A DNA stretch of 64,000 bases from Marivita sp041725935 (GCA_041725935.1 JBGRQD010000013.1:57741-121740), one strand, 5' to 3'. Numbered from the stretch's first letter, positions 31,631-41,243 are shown. The notes: a model not told the origin generated them from the letters alone. Translations and numbers: made by a program.

Positions 31631-32463
31631 CACGCGTCCGCCCAGATGGCTGTGGCCTGCATGCACTGATGCCCGTCCTGCCCGGTCCAGAGGCTCAGCA
31701 CCGCGTCCTCGGCGGCACAGGCGATGTCGCAGGGCGCGCCCGCGAACATCGGATGAACGCCGCGGAAATCGAAATACTTGGGTGTCCGTCCCCGTTCGCG
31801 AATGGCGGCGCGCATCAATAGCGTCGCCTGCAACGGGCCGTGCACGACAAGGCCGGGATATTTCTCGACCTCCTTGGTGTAGGGCAGGTCGTAATGGATG
31901 CGGTGCGCGTTGAACGTGACAGCCGAATAGCGGAAGAGCAGCGCCTCGGTCGTATCGATGTGTTCGACCGCCTGGGTCGGCAGCGGCTTTTTCTTGGGCG
32001 GCGTGTAGGTGTCGGGGATTTCGAGATAGACGATGTCCTGACGCTCTTCGATGGCCAGTCCTGCGGGGCCATAGATCGCGTGATCAACCGTCACGAACAC
32101 CATCGGGCCGCTGGAGCCGTCTTTCTCGGTCACCGACCGGATCGAGGACCGGCGTTCGAGCGGATCGCCGATCTTCAATGCGGGTCCATAGAACTTGAGA
32201 GCGCCGCCCGCCCACATCCGTCGATCCAGCCGAACCGGCGGCAAGAGATCGGTTTCGCGCGGGTGCCCGTCCTTGCCCAGCTTTTCATTCGGGGTGGACA
32301 AAGGAAAGGCGCACCAATGCCAGAGCGGCGGCAGAGGATCACCATGTCCGGGCAAATTGCCCAAGCCGACGGTGGCATGAAGCTGCCGAGCCAGTTCCGG
32401 GGTCACACATCCGGCGTCACGGGTGACACGCCCGGTCCAGGCATCGAGATTGAGCATGTCCAT
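31630..32463 (-). CDS. MaoC-like acyl-CoA dehydratase (Meh-like, FAS1-type dehydratase fold)
   Basis: 277-aa double hotdog protein resembling mesaconyl-C4-CoA hydratase. It has VGLGNLPGHGDPLPPLWHWCAF and LLPPVRLDRRMWAGG in the N-terminal hotdog, and the hydratase-2-like motif FRYSAVTFNAHRIHYD (about residues 190-205) in the C-terminal one, where Asn/His are catalytic. The ATG at 32463 has GGAGG six bases upstream; the longer reading frame is not supported. It overlaps the CoA-transferase by 4 bp. Confidence 0.85.
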   Translation of the reverse strand: MDMLNLDAWTGRVTRDAGCVTPELARQLHATVGLGNLPGHGDPLPPLWHWCAFPLSTPNEKLGKDGHPRETDLLPPVRLDRRMWAGGALKFYGPALKIGDPLERRSSIRSVTEKDGSSGPMVFVTVDHAIYGPAGLAIEERQDIVYLEIPDTYTPPKKKPLPTQAVEHIDTTEALLFRYSAVTFNAHRIHYDLPYTKEVEKYPGLVVHGPLQATLLMRAAIRERGRTPKYFDFRGVHPMFAGAPCDIACAAEDAVLSLWTGQDGHQCMQATAIWADA

Positions 32464-32790
32464 GGTCTTCCTCCCCAGAGAGCATTTCGTCTGAATACCC
32501 AAAATTTCCAAAAAATCAAATGATTTTAAGTACTTATGGGAATACCACGGTATACCGAACCGTGCCTTTCGCGGGTGCGGCATTTGACTGCAAAGGATAT
32601 TCCGGGCTTTTCTGCACGTGCAGCGTGTTGCAAAATTTCGCCGGTTAGCCCGTCTGACGACACCGACAGGGGCGGTTCGCCGCAGTACAACACCGCTTTA
32701 TTGTTGCCCTCTGTCAGGATAGCCTCGGTGAATGAGCACAAGCCGGATCGTTGGAGACCCATCGCGCAGGCATCTTGCGGAGGCACCGAC
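32464..32790. other. Divergent promoter region between the hydratase and MCE operons
   Basis: This stretch is AT-richer near 32480-32550 and separates the minus-strand hydratase/CoA-transferase pair from the plus-strand MCE transporter operon. It must hold promoters for both, but I could not pick convincing boxes. An in-frame extension of the MCE permease gene reaches back to 32536 but has no protein character and should not be annotated. Confidence 0.4.
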
Positions 32791-33918
32791 ATGAGCGGTG
32801 AGGATGCACCCGAGTTTTCCCTCGAGCCTGCGGATGACGGTGGCACGGTTCATCTGTTTGGGGCGTTGACGGTCCGGACCGTGACTGCCGCGCGGGAGAA
32901 GTTGCAGGCGCTCGATCCGGAGACCGTCACATGTATCGACCTGTCATCTCTGACGCGGCTCGACACGGCAGGGGCCTGGGCGCTTGTCACGCTGAAACCC
33001 GGCGATGGGTCGGAGCGCGGTTTCGAGATCACCGGGGCGAGCGACAAGGCCCGAAGCCTGCTGCGCTCTGTCGAAAAGGCGCTGCCGGAACCGGAAACGC
33101 CGCCGCCCCAAGACACCTCGCTCGTTGCCTGGCTCGAACGGTTCGGGCGCAAGGTCCATGCCGGGGGGCTATTCCTTCAGGCTTTGACCGGGTTCCTTGG
33201 TATCTTCCTGCACCGGCTTGCGCGCTCGCTGCTGCATCCGAGCAAATTCCGCCTTACCTCGCTCGTGCATCACTGCGAAGAGGTCGGCTACAAGGCAGTG
33301 CCGATTGTCGCGCTCATGTCCTTCCTGATCGGCGTTGTCCTTGCCTTTCAGGGCGCGACGCAGCTGAGGCAGTTCGGGGCCGAGGTGTTTGTCGTCGACC
33401 TGATCGCCATTTCCATCCTGCGGGAACTGGGCATCCTGCTGACCGCGATCATCGTCGCGGGGCGCACGGCATCGGCCTTTACCGCCGCCATCGGGTCGAT
33501 GAAGATGCGCGAGGAAATCGACGCGATGCGGACGCTCGGGCTCGATCCCGGGCTGAACCTGTTCGTGCCGCGCATCCTTGCGCTGCTGATCATGCTGCCG
33601 ATCCTCGGATTGATCGCCAATGTGGCGGGTCTGTTCGGGGGTGCGTTGATGGCGTGGATCGACCTCGACATCTCGCCCGCGATGTTCATGACGCGTCTAA
33701 TCGAAGGCACCTCGGTCGATCACGTCTTTGTCGGCCTCGTCAAGGCGCCAGTCTTTGCACTGATCATCGGCGTCGTGGGCTGCCATGCCGGGATGCAGGT
33801 GCAGGGCAATGCCGAGTCGCTGGGGCGCATGACGTCGAACGCGGTGGTGACGGCGATTTTCGCCGTGATCGTGGCGGATGCGGTATTCTCGATCTTCTTT
33901 GCGCGGATCGGCATATGA
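32791..33918 (+). CDS. mlaE: MCE lipid transporter permease, STAS-MlaE fusion
   Basis: 375-aa inner-membrane permease of a phospholipid/MCE ABC transporter. The first 100 residues form a STAS domain (IDLSSLTRLDTAGAWALVTL), equivalent to the separate MlaB protein of E. coli. The rest is MlaE: VALMSFLIGVVLAFQGA, ILRELGILLTAIIVAGRTAS, the EEIDAMRTLGLDP coupling motif, and three more helices. GGAGG lies before the ATG at 32791. The stop overlaps the ATPase gene by 4 bp. It should move lipids between inner and outer membranes together with the next three genes. Confidence 0.93.
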   Translation: MSGEDAPEFSLEPADDGGTVHLFGALTVRTVTAAREKLQALDPETVTCIDLSSLTRLDTAGAWALVTLKPGDGSERGFEITGASDKARSLLRSVEKALPEPETPPPQDTSLVAWLERFGRKVHAGGLFLQALTGFLGIFLHRLARSLLHPSKFRLTSLVHHCEEVGYKAVPIVALMSFLIGVVLAFQGATQLRQFGAEVFVVDLIAISILRELGILLTAIIVAGRTASAFTAAIGSMKMREEIDAMRTLGLDPGLNLFVPRILALLIMLPILGLIANVAGLFGGALMAWIDLDISPAMFMTRLIEGTSVDHVFVGLVKAPVFALIIGVVGCHAGMQVQGNAESLGRMTSNAVVTAIFAVIVADAVFSIFFARIGI

Positions 33919-34712
33919 CAGAGCGCGAAGTGGTCATCCGGTTGCGCGGCATTCGCAACCAGTTCGGAAGCCAGGTGGTCCATGAAGACCTGGACCTCGA
34001 CGTGTATCGTGGCGAAATCCTTGGCGTGGTCGGCGGGTCGGGCAGCGGCAAATCCGTCTTGCTGCGCACCATCACCGGGTTGCAGACGCCGAACGAAGGC
34101 TCGGTCGAGGTGCTGGACACCGACCTGCTGTCAGCAGATGACGACACACGCCAAACGCTCGAGAACCGGTGGGGCGTCATGTTTCAGGACGGTGCGCTGT
34201 TCTCGTCGCTGACCGTGCGCGAGAATGTCGAGGTGCCGATGCGCGGGATCAAAGGGCTCGATCCGCAGATCCGCCGTAGCTTGGCCGATCTCAAGATCTC
34301 GATGGTTGGGCTGCAATACCTTGCGGGGGACAAGTATCCGTCCGAACTCTCGGGCGGGATGCGCAAACGGGCAGGGCTGGCGCGGGCGCTGGCGCTTGAT
34401 CCCGATATCGTGTTTCTGGACGAACCGACCGCCGGGCTTGACCCGATCGGGGCGACGGGCTTTGACGAGTTGATCCGCAACCTGAGCCAGTCCATGGGCC
34501 TGACGGTGTTCCTTGTGACCCATGACCTGGACACGCTGCACGCGACCTGTGACCGCATCGCGGTTCTTGCGGAACGAAAGGTACTGGTGACCGGGACCAT
34601 GAAGGATATGCTTGAGGTCGATCATCCTTGGGTGCACGAGTATTTCCACGGGCCCCGCGCCCGTGCGGCTGCATCCGACGGATCGGCCAAAGGCGACGGG
34701 AAAGGCGACTGA
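33915..34712 (+). CDS. mlaF: MCE lipid transporter ATPase MlaF
   Basis: 265-aa cytosolic ABC ATPase. Walker A is VVGGSGSGKSVLLRT (about residues 40-54), the signature is LSGGMRKRAGLARALA and Walker B with D-loop is DIVFLDEPTAGLDP, followed by the H-loop FLVTHD. The GGM signature and the basic residues after it are typical of MlaF rather than general ABC ATPases. The ATG forms an ATGA overlap with mlaE. A much longer in-frame reading upstream runs through mlaE in another frame and is not real. Confidence 0.94.
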   Translation: MTEREVVIRLRGIRNQFGSQVVHEDLDLDVYRGEILGVVGGSGSGKSVLLRTITGLQTPNEGSVEVLDTDLLSADDDTRQTLENRWGVMFQDGALFSSLTVRENVEVPMRGIKGLDPQIRRSLADLKISMVGLQYLAGDKYPSELSGGMRKRAGLARALALDPDIVFLDEPTAGLDPIGATGFDELIRNLSQSMGLTVFLVTHDLDTLHATCDRIAVLAERKVLVTGTMKDMLEVDHPWVHEYFHGPRARAAASDGSAKGDGKGD

Positions 34713-34713
34713 C

Positions 34714-36453
34714 TTGGAAACCAAGGCGAAATTTGTCCTGATCGGCGCGTTCACACTTGCGGGGCTGCTGGGCATCCTCGGGTTTTTCCTGTGGTTCGCG
34801 CAGGTCGAGCTGGACCGCCAGTTCGACTATTATGATATCCGCTTCTCGTCGGTGGCGGGTCTGGGCGATGCGTCCGATGTGCGCTTCAGCGGCCTGCCCG
34901 TGGGGCAGGTGGTGGATGTCCGGCTGTCGCCCGACCGCGACGGCACCATTCTGGTCCGTGTGGAGGTGGACGCCGCCACGCCGGTGCGCACCGACAGTGT
35001 CGCCACGATCGAACCGCAGGGCGTGACCGGGGTGTCCTTCGTGAACATCGGTCCAGGAACACCGAGCGCCGACCTGCTGCAGTCAACCGCAGAGACTCAG
35101 GTGCCCGAGATCCCGGCGGGCCGTTCCACCCTCCAGAGCCTGACCGAAGACGCACCCCGCCTGTTGGAAGAGGCGCTGCAGCTTGTGTCAGATCTGGGCC
35201 AGCTCCTTGGGACGGAAAACCGCGAGCGGATCAACAGCATCATCGCCAATGTTGAAGCGGCTTCTGCCGATTTCACCGCGACGCTCGAAGGCTTCTCCAA
35301 CGTGTCTGCCACGGTCGACGACTTTGCTGCACAGATCAACAGGTTCAACGAAACGCTGAACACTCTGACAGGTGATCTGACGAATGTGCTTCAAACCGCG
35401 GACACCACACTGGCTTCCATTGGGGAACTGTCGGAACAGGGCAAAACCGTTCTCGACAGCGGCACGCAGACCCTCGACAGCGCTCGATCCGCGATTGCAC
35501 GGACCGAAGACTACGTGGCCACCGAACTCAGCCAGACCACCGCCGAATTGCGGGCGACTGCAACCGCCCTACAGGACGAAGTCAGCACGTTGGCCAATGA
35601 CGCCCGCGCGCTGATGGCGACGTTGAACACCACCGGCGAAACCGCCACCGCACGGCTGCAACAGGCGCAATCGACGCTGGAGGCGACCGATGCGCTGATC
35701 GCACAGCTTGACGGAACAGCCGTAGTCGTGAGCGAAACTGCAGGCTCGATCGACACGCTGATCCGCGACGAAGGCACGCCGCTGCTGGCCGAGACCCGCG
35801 CAATGGTCGCCGAAGCGGATCAGGCCATCGCCTCTGTCGCCACCATCGCCAACGAGGATCTGCCGGTCATCATCGCCGACATCCGCCAGACAGCCGAGAC
35901 CTTTCGCACAGTTGCGACCGAAGTGGGCGGGAACCTAACCGCGTCGAGCCAGTCTGCCGAGGCAGTGCTACAGACTGCGCGTGTGACGCTCGAGGATGCG
36001 CGGGTGACTTTTGCAAATGCCAACGACACCCTGAGCGCCATCAATGGCGCGCTGGACACCGGGACCCGTGCGCTGGGCGCGGCAGAGCGGGCCTTTACCG
36101 GCGCGGATCGGGTGATCAACGAGGATCTGGACGGGATCATCTCGGGGCTGGAGGAAACGCTTTCCAGTCTCGATGGCGCGATTGCGCAGGTGTCCGAGGA
36201 TCTGCCCGGCATGTCGGATGATCTGCGCGCCGCCAGTCAGGCCGCCTCCGACACCTTCGCCGAACTGCGCAGCCTGACCGATGCCGCGGCACCGTCGATC
36301 CGTGAGTTTACAACCACCGCTTTGCCGCTCTATTCGCGGCTGGCACAGGAAAGCCGTGCGCTGATTGCGAATCTCGACCGTTTGACCGATCAGATCCAGC
36401 GCGACCCGACGCGGTTCTTCCTTGACCAAGAAACACCGGAGTTCAGACGATGA
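34714..36453 (+). CDS. mlaD: MlaD-family MCE protein with long helical tail
   Basis: 579-aa periplasmic lipid-binding protein. It starts at TTG (LETKAKFVLIGAFTLAG), with one membrane anchor (about residues 6-27), a single MCE domain (about residues 38-120, SVAGLGDASDVRFSGLPVGQV and GVTGVSFVNIGPG) and a very long Ala/Thr/Glu-rich helical tail (about 150-560) with repeated heptad-like stretches. E. coli MlaD is only about 180 residues, so this form resembles tunnel-forming MCE proteins. AAGG lies before the start, 1 bp after the mlaF stop. The stop overlaps the lipoprotein gene by 4 bp. Confidence 0.9.
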   Translation: METKAKFVLIGAFTLAGLLGILGFFLWFAQVELDRQFDYYDIRFSSVAGLGDASDVRFSGLPVGQVVDVRLSPDRDGTILVRVEVDAATPVRTDSVATIEPQGVTGVSFVNIGPGTPSADLLQSTAETQVPEIPAGRSTLQSLTEDAPRLLEEALQLVSDLGQLLGTENRERINSIIANVEAASADFTATLEGFSNVSATVDDFAAQINRFNETLNTLTGDLTNVLQTADTTLASIGELSEQGKTVLDSGTQTLDSARSAIARTEDYVATELSQTTAELRATATALQDEVSTLANDARALMATLNTTGETATARLQQAQSTLEATDALIAQLDGTAVVVSETAGSIDTLIRDEGTPLLAETRAMVAEADQAIASVATIANEDLPVIIADIRQTAETFRTVATEVGGNLTASSQSAEAVLQTARVTLEDARVTFANANDTLSAINGALDTGTRALGAAERAFTGADRVINEDLDGIISGLEETLSSLDGAIAQVSEDLPGMSDDLRAASQAASDTFAELRSLTDAAAPSIREFTTTALPLYSRLAQESRALIANLDRLTDQIQRDPTRFFLDQETPEFRR

Positions 36454-37076
36454 CCAACTGGCAGGCTCTGCGTAGGGCAATCGCGGCAACGGCCTTGGCG
36501 CTGCTGTCGGGCTGCGCCGCGATTTCAGCAGTGAGCGATGCCGCCACCCCGCTGGATGTGTTCGAACTGCGCGCACCCGACAGCATCGCCACTGTCGCCG
36601 GTCGGCCCCTTGCGCGGGATGTGATCGTCGAAATGCCCACCACCAGCGGGGCCTTGTCCACCGACCGCATCCTGATCCGCCCCAACCCGGTTCAGGCCCA
36701 ATACCTGCCGGATGTCCGGTGGAGCGAACCGACACCGCAGATGGTGCAGACCCTGATGCTCCGCTCGATCGAAGCGACGGGGGCGGTGCGCTATGTCGGA
36801 CGCACGCCGTTGGGCGTGAGTGGCGATTTTGCCATAGTGACCGAAGTGATCGACTTTCAGGCCGAGGTGGCTCCGGATGGCGACACCGCGAATGTTCAGA
36901 TCACGCTGCTGGTCCGGGTCGTGCGCGAACGCGATGCCAGCATCGTCGCCACCCGCCGCTTGACCGGCAGCGCGGTTGCGCCGTCGACGGAAACGCTGAC
37001 CGTGATCGACGCGTTCAATGCAGCATCCGATCAGGTCTTTGCCGATCTGGCGCGCTGGGTGCAAACCGCGCTTTGA
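36450..37076 (+). CDS. ABC-type transport auxiliary lipoprotein (PqiC-like)
   Basis: 208-aa outer-membrane lipoprotein candidate. A signal peptide ends in the lipobox LLSGC (Cys near residue 22). The domain is of the ABC-transport auxiliary type (DUF330/PqiC): LDVFELRAPDS, RDVIVEMPTTSGALSTDRIL, YLPDVRWSEPTPQMVQ and a repeated beta-helix pattern to the end. PqiC-type lipoproteins cap MCE tunnels at the outer membrane. It overlaps mlaD by 4 bp, completing mlaE-mlaF-mlaD-lipoprotein. Confidence 0.88.
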   Translation: MTNWQALRRAIAATALALLSGCAAISAVSDAATPLDVFELRAPDSIATVAGRPLARDVIVEMPTTSGALSTDRILIRPNPVQAQYLPDVRWSEPTPQMVQTLMLRSIEATGAVRYVGRTPLGVSGDFAIVTEVIDFQAEVAPDGDTANVQITLLVRVVRERDASIVATRRLTGSAVAPSTETLTVIDAFNAASDQVFADLARWVQTAL

Positions 37077-37191
37077 ACGTGCGAAGTACACCCCGGTTGA
37101 CCCAAGTCATCTACAGCACGTCGAACAGCACCTAGAATGCAGACACAGGGCGTGCATACCCGCGACCTGGCTCTGACAAGTTGGTGCGATC

Positions 37192-38403
37192 ATGTCGGTT
37201 CAAGACAACAAACTGCGCCGCGCGCTCAATGTGCCGCTGCTGACGCTCTACGGCTTGGGCGTAACAGTCGGTGCGGGCATTTACGTTCTGGTCGGTGCAA
37301 CAGCGGCAGAGGCAGGCGTCTACGCGCCGGTGTCCTTTGTCGTGGCGGCGCTGGTTGTGGCCTTCACCGCCTTTTCCTATGCGGAATTGTCGACCCGTTA
37401 TCCGGTCAGCGCTGGCGAGGCGGCTTATGTCGAGGCTGGGTTTTCCTCTGGCGCACTGGCCACGGTGGTCGGGCTTGCGGTCGTGCTGTCGGGTTTGGTG
37501 TCTGCGGCGGCGGTGTCGCTTGGGGCGGCGTCTTATCTGCACGGGTTGACCGGCGCACCGACCGGGGTTCTGACCGTCACGGTTGTGGCGCTCATGGGAA
37601 TGATAGCGCTTTGGGGCATCACCCAGTCGGTCACGGTCGCCGCGGTGATTACGGTCATCGAGGTGTCGGGACTACTCTTGGTGATGCTCTGGGGGTTTGG
37701 CTTTTCCGAGCCGTCCGGTGTGACGCTGACCGACATCATACCGCCCCTGACCGGTCCGCACTGGGTCGGGATCGGCACGGCGTCGCTGCTCGCGTTCTTC
37801 GCGTTTGTCGGGTTCGAGGACATGGCGAATGTTGCGGAAGAGGTGAAAGACCCCCTGCACACCATGCCCCGCGCGATCCTGTGGACGCTTGTTCTGGCGA
37901 CTGTGCTTTATATTGGAACGACAACCGCGGTTCTCATGGGGGTCCCGCTTGAACCGCTGTCCGCATCGGCGGCACCGCTTTTGCTGGTCTTCGCGGATGC
38001 ACCCGGTGTGGTGCAACAGGGGTTCAGCCTGGTTGCAATCGTTGCGACTGTGAACGGCGTTCTGATCCAGATGATCATGGCATCGCGCGTGCTTTACGGC
38101 CTGGCGGACAGAGGCCATCTGCCAAAAGCCTTGTCCCATGTTGCTCCAAAGACCCAGACCCCGGTGGTGGCCACCCTTGTCGTCGGCGTGATCATCCTGC
38201 TGCTGGCGCTCACCTTTCCCATTGACGCGCTGGCCGAACGCACGTCTCAGGTGGTGTTGTTCGTGTTCGTTCTGGTGAACCTTGCGCTGATCCGGATCAA
38301 GCTGGCCAACGCGCCCGCAGAGAGGCACTTCCGCGTGCCGGTGGCCGTGCCTTTGCTGGGTGTGGCGACAAGCCTGTTGCTTCTGGCAACGGGCCTGTTG
38401 TGA
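37192..38403 (+). CDS. APC superfamily amino acid permease
   Basis: 403-aa permease with about eleven membrane helices. The first helix LYGLGVTVGAGIYVLVGATA (GxGxGIY-type substrate site) and YAELSTRYPVSAGEAAYVEA are typical of the amino acid-polyamine-organocation family. Further family markers are FVGFEDMANVAEEVKDP and MIMASRVLYGLADRGHLPKAL. About 60-100 residues shorter at the C-terminus than many relatives. It converges, with a 6-bp gap, on the TPP enzyme gene; its substrate may be the amino compound degraded by that neighbouring gene set. Confidence 0.87.
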   Translation: MSVQDNKLRRALNVPLLTLYGLGVTVGAGIYVLVGATAAEAGVYAPVSFVVAALVVAFTAFSYAELSTRYPVSAGEAAYVEAGFSSGALATVVGLAVVLSGLVSAAAVSLGAASYLHGLTGAPTGVLTVTVVALMGMIALWGITQSVTVAAVITVIEVSGLLLVMLWGFGFSEPSGVTLTDIIPPLTGPHWVGIGTASLLAFFAFVGFEDMANVAEEVKDPLHTMPRAILWTLVLATVLYIGTTTAVLMGVPLEPLSASAAPLLLVFADAPGVVQQGFSLVAIVATVNGVLIQMIMASRVLYGLADRGHLPKALSHVAPKTQTPVVATLVVGVIILLLALTFPIDALAERTSQVVLFVFVLVNLALIRIKLANAPAERHFRVPVAVPLLGVATSLLLLATGLL

Positions 38404-38409
38404 CCCGCA

Positions 38410-40062
38410 TCAGGACAACCGCTTGCCCGGTGACAGGAAGTCGGGATCGGCCTTCACCTCGATCAGCTTGACGCCCTTGCGTGACCGCGCCTCTACCAGT
38501 GCCGTGACAAAACTGTCACGGTCCGGAGCGGTGGTCGCATAGGCGCCAAAGGACCGGGCGAAGTCGCAGAAATCCGGGTTGGTCAGTGTCGTGCCGGACA
38601 CCCGGTCCGGATACTCGCGCTCCTGATGCGCGCGGATCGTGCCGTAGCGGGCATTGTCGATGATGATGACGGTCAGGTTCAGATCGTGATGTACGGCGGT
38701 GGCCATTTCCTGACAGGTCATCATGAAACATCCGTCACCGGCGATGGCAAAAATCTCGCGTTCAGGTTCACAGATCGCGGCACCGATGGCGGCGGGCAGG
38801 CCATAGCCCATGGAGCCCGACGTGGGCGCAAGCTGCGATCCCGGCGCGCGGTACTTGTAGAACCGGTGCAGCCAGCCTGCGTAATTGCCGGCACCATTGC
38901 ACAGGATCGCGTCGTCCGGCAGCACTTCGGCAAGGTGCGCGAAATAGGGGGCCAGCGGGTCGTCGGGGACGGATGCCGGGTCGCTGAACGAAACGTACGA
39001 CTGGTGCAGGTCTTTGGTACGGTCAGCAAACCGGTCGGGCGCGATTGCCTCCCAGTCCGCGACGGCGGTGCAGAAGCTTTCGGTGTCGGAAACCAGCGCG
39101 ATCTCGGGCGCGTACACGCGGCCGATCTCTTCGGGTTCGGGGAACACATGCACCAGCGATTGCTCGGGCACCGGAGGCGACAGCAGCGAGTAGCCCGCCG
39201 TGGTCATTTCCCCCAGACGCGGGCCGACGGCGATCAGAAGATCTGTCTCTGCCATGATGTCCCTGAGGTAGGGCGGCGTGCCAACACCGTAATGGCCCAC
39301 GTAATTCGGGTGGCGGTTGTCGATCAGGCTTTGACAGCGCAGCGACACGGACACCGGCAGGCCCTGCGTTTCCGCAAAGCGCTGCAACGCCGCGATCCCG
39401 GTCTTTGTCCAGCTACCGCCCCCCGCCATGATCAGCGGGCACTGTGCCTTGGCGATCCTTGCTTTCAGGGAGTCCATGATTTTATCGGATGGTAAAAAAC
39501 GCGGCGCCTCGATCCGCGCAGGGGCAGTGGGCTGCGTGATCTCGTCGTAAAGCATGTCTTCGGGCAGGGCGAGTACCACCGGGCCGGGGCGTCCGGACAT
39601 CGCGGTGTGGAAGGCGCGGCTGACATATTCCTGAAGCCGCGATGCGTCGTCGATCTGCGCCACCCATTTGGCCATTTGTCCGAACATGCGGCGGTAGTCG
39701 ATTTCCTGGAACGCCTCGCGCTCGACCATGTCACGGGCGACCTGACCCAGAAACAGGATCATCGGGGTCGAGTCCTGATAGGCGACATGCACACCGGCGC
39801 TGGCATTGGTCGCACCCGGTCCGCGCGTAGCAAAGCAGATGCCGGGGCGTCCGGTGAGCTTGCCATACGCGTCGGCGGCCATCGCGGCACCGCCCTCCTG
39901 ACGGCAGGTGACAAAGCGGATGTACGCCTCGCGCCCATAGAACGCGTCCAGCACCGGCAGGTAGCTTTCACCGGGCACGCCAAATGCCGCCTTTGTGCCT
40001 TGGGCGACAAGCAGATCGACAAGGTGATCGGCGGCACGGATTCGGGTGTTGGAGCGTGTCAT
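38410..40062 (-). CDS. Thiamine pyrophosphate-dependent enzyme (acetolactate synthase-like)
   Basis: 550-aa TPP enzyme of the acetolactate synthase/benzoylformate decarboxylase family. The catalytic Glu is in TCRQEGGAAMAADAYGKLTG (about residue 49) and the TPP-Mg motif is IAGDGCFMMTCQEMATAV, ending in IIIDNARYGTIRAHQ. The start at 40062 (MTRSNTRIRAADHLVDLL) is chosen since the preceding 90 codons lack protein character; it has no strong Shine-Dalgarno. It is divergent from the PLP lyase operon and convergent with the permease. Substrate is unknown; it is unlikely to be the branched-chain synthase, as no small regulatory subunit is beside it. Confidence 0.86.
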   Translation of the reverse strand: MTRSNTRIRAADHLVDLLVAQGTKAAFGVPGESYLPVLDAFYGREAYIRFVTCRQEGGAAMAADAYGKLTGRPGICFATRGPGATNASAGVHVAYQDSTPMILFLGQVARDMVEREAFQEIDYRRMFGQMAKWVAQIDDASRLQEYVSRAFHTAMSGRPGPVVLALPEDMLYDEITQPTAPARIEAPRFLPSDKIMDSLKARIAKAQCPLIMAGGGSWTKTGIAALQRFAETQGLPVSVSLRCQSLIDNRHPNYVGHYGVGTPPYLRDIMAETDLLIAVGPRLGEMTTAGYSLLSPPVPEQSLVHVFPEPEEIGRVYAPEIALVSDTESFCTAVADWEAIAPDRFADRTKDLHQSYVSFSDPASVPDDPLAPYFAHLAEVLPDDAILCNGAGNYAGWLHRFYKYRAPGSQLAPTSGSMGYGLPAAIGAAICEPEREIFAIAGDGCFMMTCQEMATAVHHDLNLTVIIIDNARYGTIRAHQEREYPDRVSGTTLTNPDFCDFARSFGAYATTAPDRDSFVTALVEARSRKGVKLIEVKADPDFLSPGKRLS

Positions 40063-40199
40063 GGGAGGAAAGGCCTTTGGTTGGTTTGGCCAAACGCTAA
40101 AGCGGTTCGCGGGGCAGGGCAAACAGATGGTCGTTAGGCGCCTGTTCAGTGTCGGACATGATCTTCCAAGGGGCGGGTTCTGCAGGCATGCTGGTTGGT

Positions 40200-41243
40200 A
40201 TGGATATTCTGAACAAAACCGCCGCCTTGTCGGAGACCGTGCTTGCGGCGTTGACCGATGTGCCCTTTCCGAGCGTCGACGCGGACCGCCCTGCCGGTCT
40301 GATGACGCGCTGTCCCGCAGCGGGTGTGACACCGCTTCATGACGCCGCTGCCCTCGCGCAGCGTGCAGATGTCGGGCAGGTCCACATCAAGGATGAACGC
40401 GGCCGCATGGGGCTTGGCAGTTTCAAGGCGCTGGGCGCGGCCTATGTCATCGCGCGCGATGCAGAGGCGGGATTGGCGCAGGGCCGGACCTATGTGACTG
40501 CCAGTGCGGGCAATCATGGCCTGTCCGTTGCCGCAGGCGCGCAGGCCTTTGGCGCGCAGGCCGTGGTGTTCCTTGCCGACACGGTGCCCGAAGGCTTTGC
40601 CGACCGGCTGCGTTCCTTCGGGGCTGAGGTTGTCCGGCAGGGCGCGATTTACGAAGAGGCGATGGCCGGGGCGGCGCAGGCCGCGAAGGACAAGAATTGG
40701 GCTTTGCTGTCGGACAGTTCGTGGCCCGGTTATTTTGACCGGCCCCACACTCTGATGGAGGGCTATCTGGTGCTGATGCAGGAAGCGGTGGTGCAGATGC
40801 CGGAGCCGCCCACGCATATCTTCCTGCAAGCAGGTGTTGGCGGATTGGCTGCCGCCTGTGCAGCCTATGCGCGTCTGGCTTGGGGCGATGTGCCCCGGGT
40901 GGTGGTGGTCGAACCGGATGTGGCACCAGCCCTTTATGCATCGATCAAGGCGGGAAATGCTCAGGTCACGACAGGACCGGAATCTGCAATGGGACGGCTT
41001 GATTGCAAGGAACCGTCGCTGATCGCCCTCAAAGGTCTGGCACGGGACGCGGATGATTTCATGCTCATCACCGAAGACGAGGGAGCGGCGGGAAGTGCCG
41101 CCTGCGCCGATGCGGGCTATCCGACAACGCCTTCGGGTGGTGCCGGGGTTGCCGGGTTGCTGGCGGCACGGTTGCATGCGGACGCGTTGGGCCTGACGCC
41201 AGCATCGCGCGTGTTGGTGATCCTGAGCGAGCAGGCGTCATGA
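40200..41243 (+). CDS. PLP-dependent ammonia-lyase (diaminopropionate ammonia-lyase-like)
   Basis: About 347-aa fold type II PLP enzyme. The PLP Lys is in GLGSFKALGAAYVI (about residue 75) and the phosphate/Asn loop is VTASAGNHGLSVAAGAQAFG. Later, FLQAGVGGLAAACAAY is the Gly-rich cofactor site, and DCKEPSLIALKGL is characteristic of diaminopropionate ammonia-lyase relatives. An in-frame GTG at 40149 and an ATG at 40188 could also be starts. The stop overlaps the M24 peptidase gene by 4 bp. The substrate is not known; EutB-type hydroxyectoine dehydratase is related by fold. Confidence 0.82.
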   Translation: MDILNKTAALSETVLAALTDVPFPSVDADRPAGLMTRCPAAGVTPLHDAAALAQRADVGQVHIKDERGRMGLGSFKALGAAYVIARDAEAGLAQGRTYVTASAGNHGLSVAAGAQAFGAQAVVFLADTVPEGFADRLRSFGAEVVRQGAIYEEAMAGAAQAAKDKNWALLSDSSWPGYFDRPHTLMEGYLVLMQEAVVQMPEPPTHIFLQAGVGGLAAACAAYARLAWGDVPRVVVVEPDVAPALYASIKAGNAQVTTGPESAMGRLDCKEPSLIALKGLARDADDFMLITEDEGAAGSAACADAGYPTTPSGGAGVAGLLAARLHADALGLTPASRVLVILSEQAS

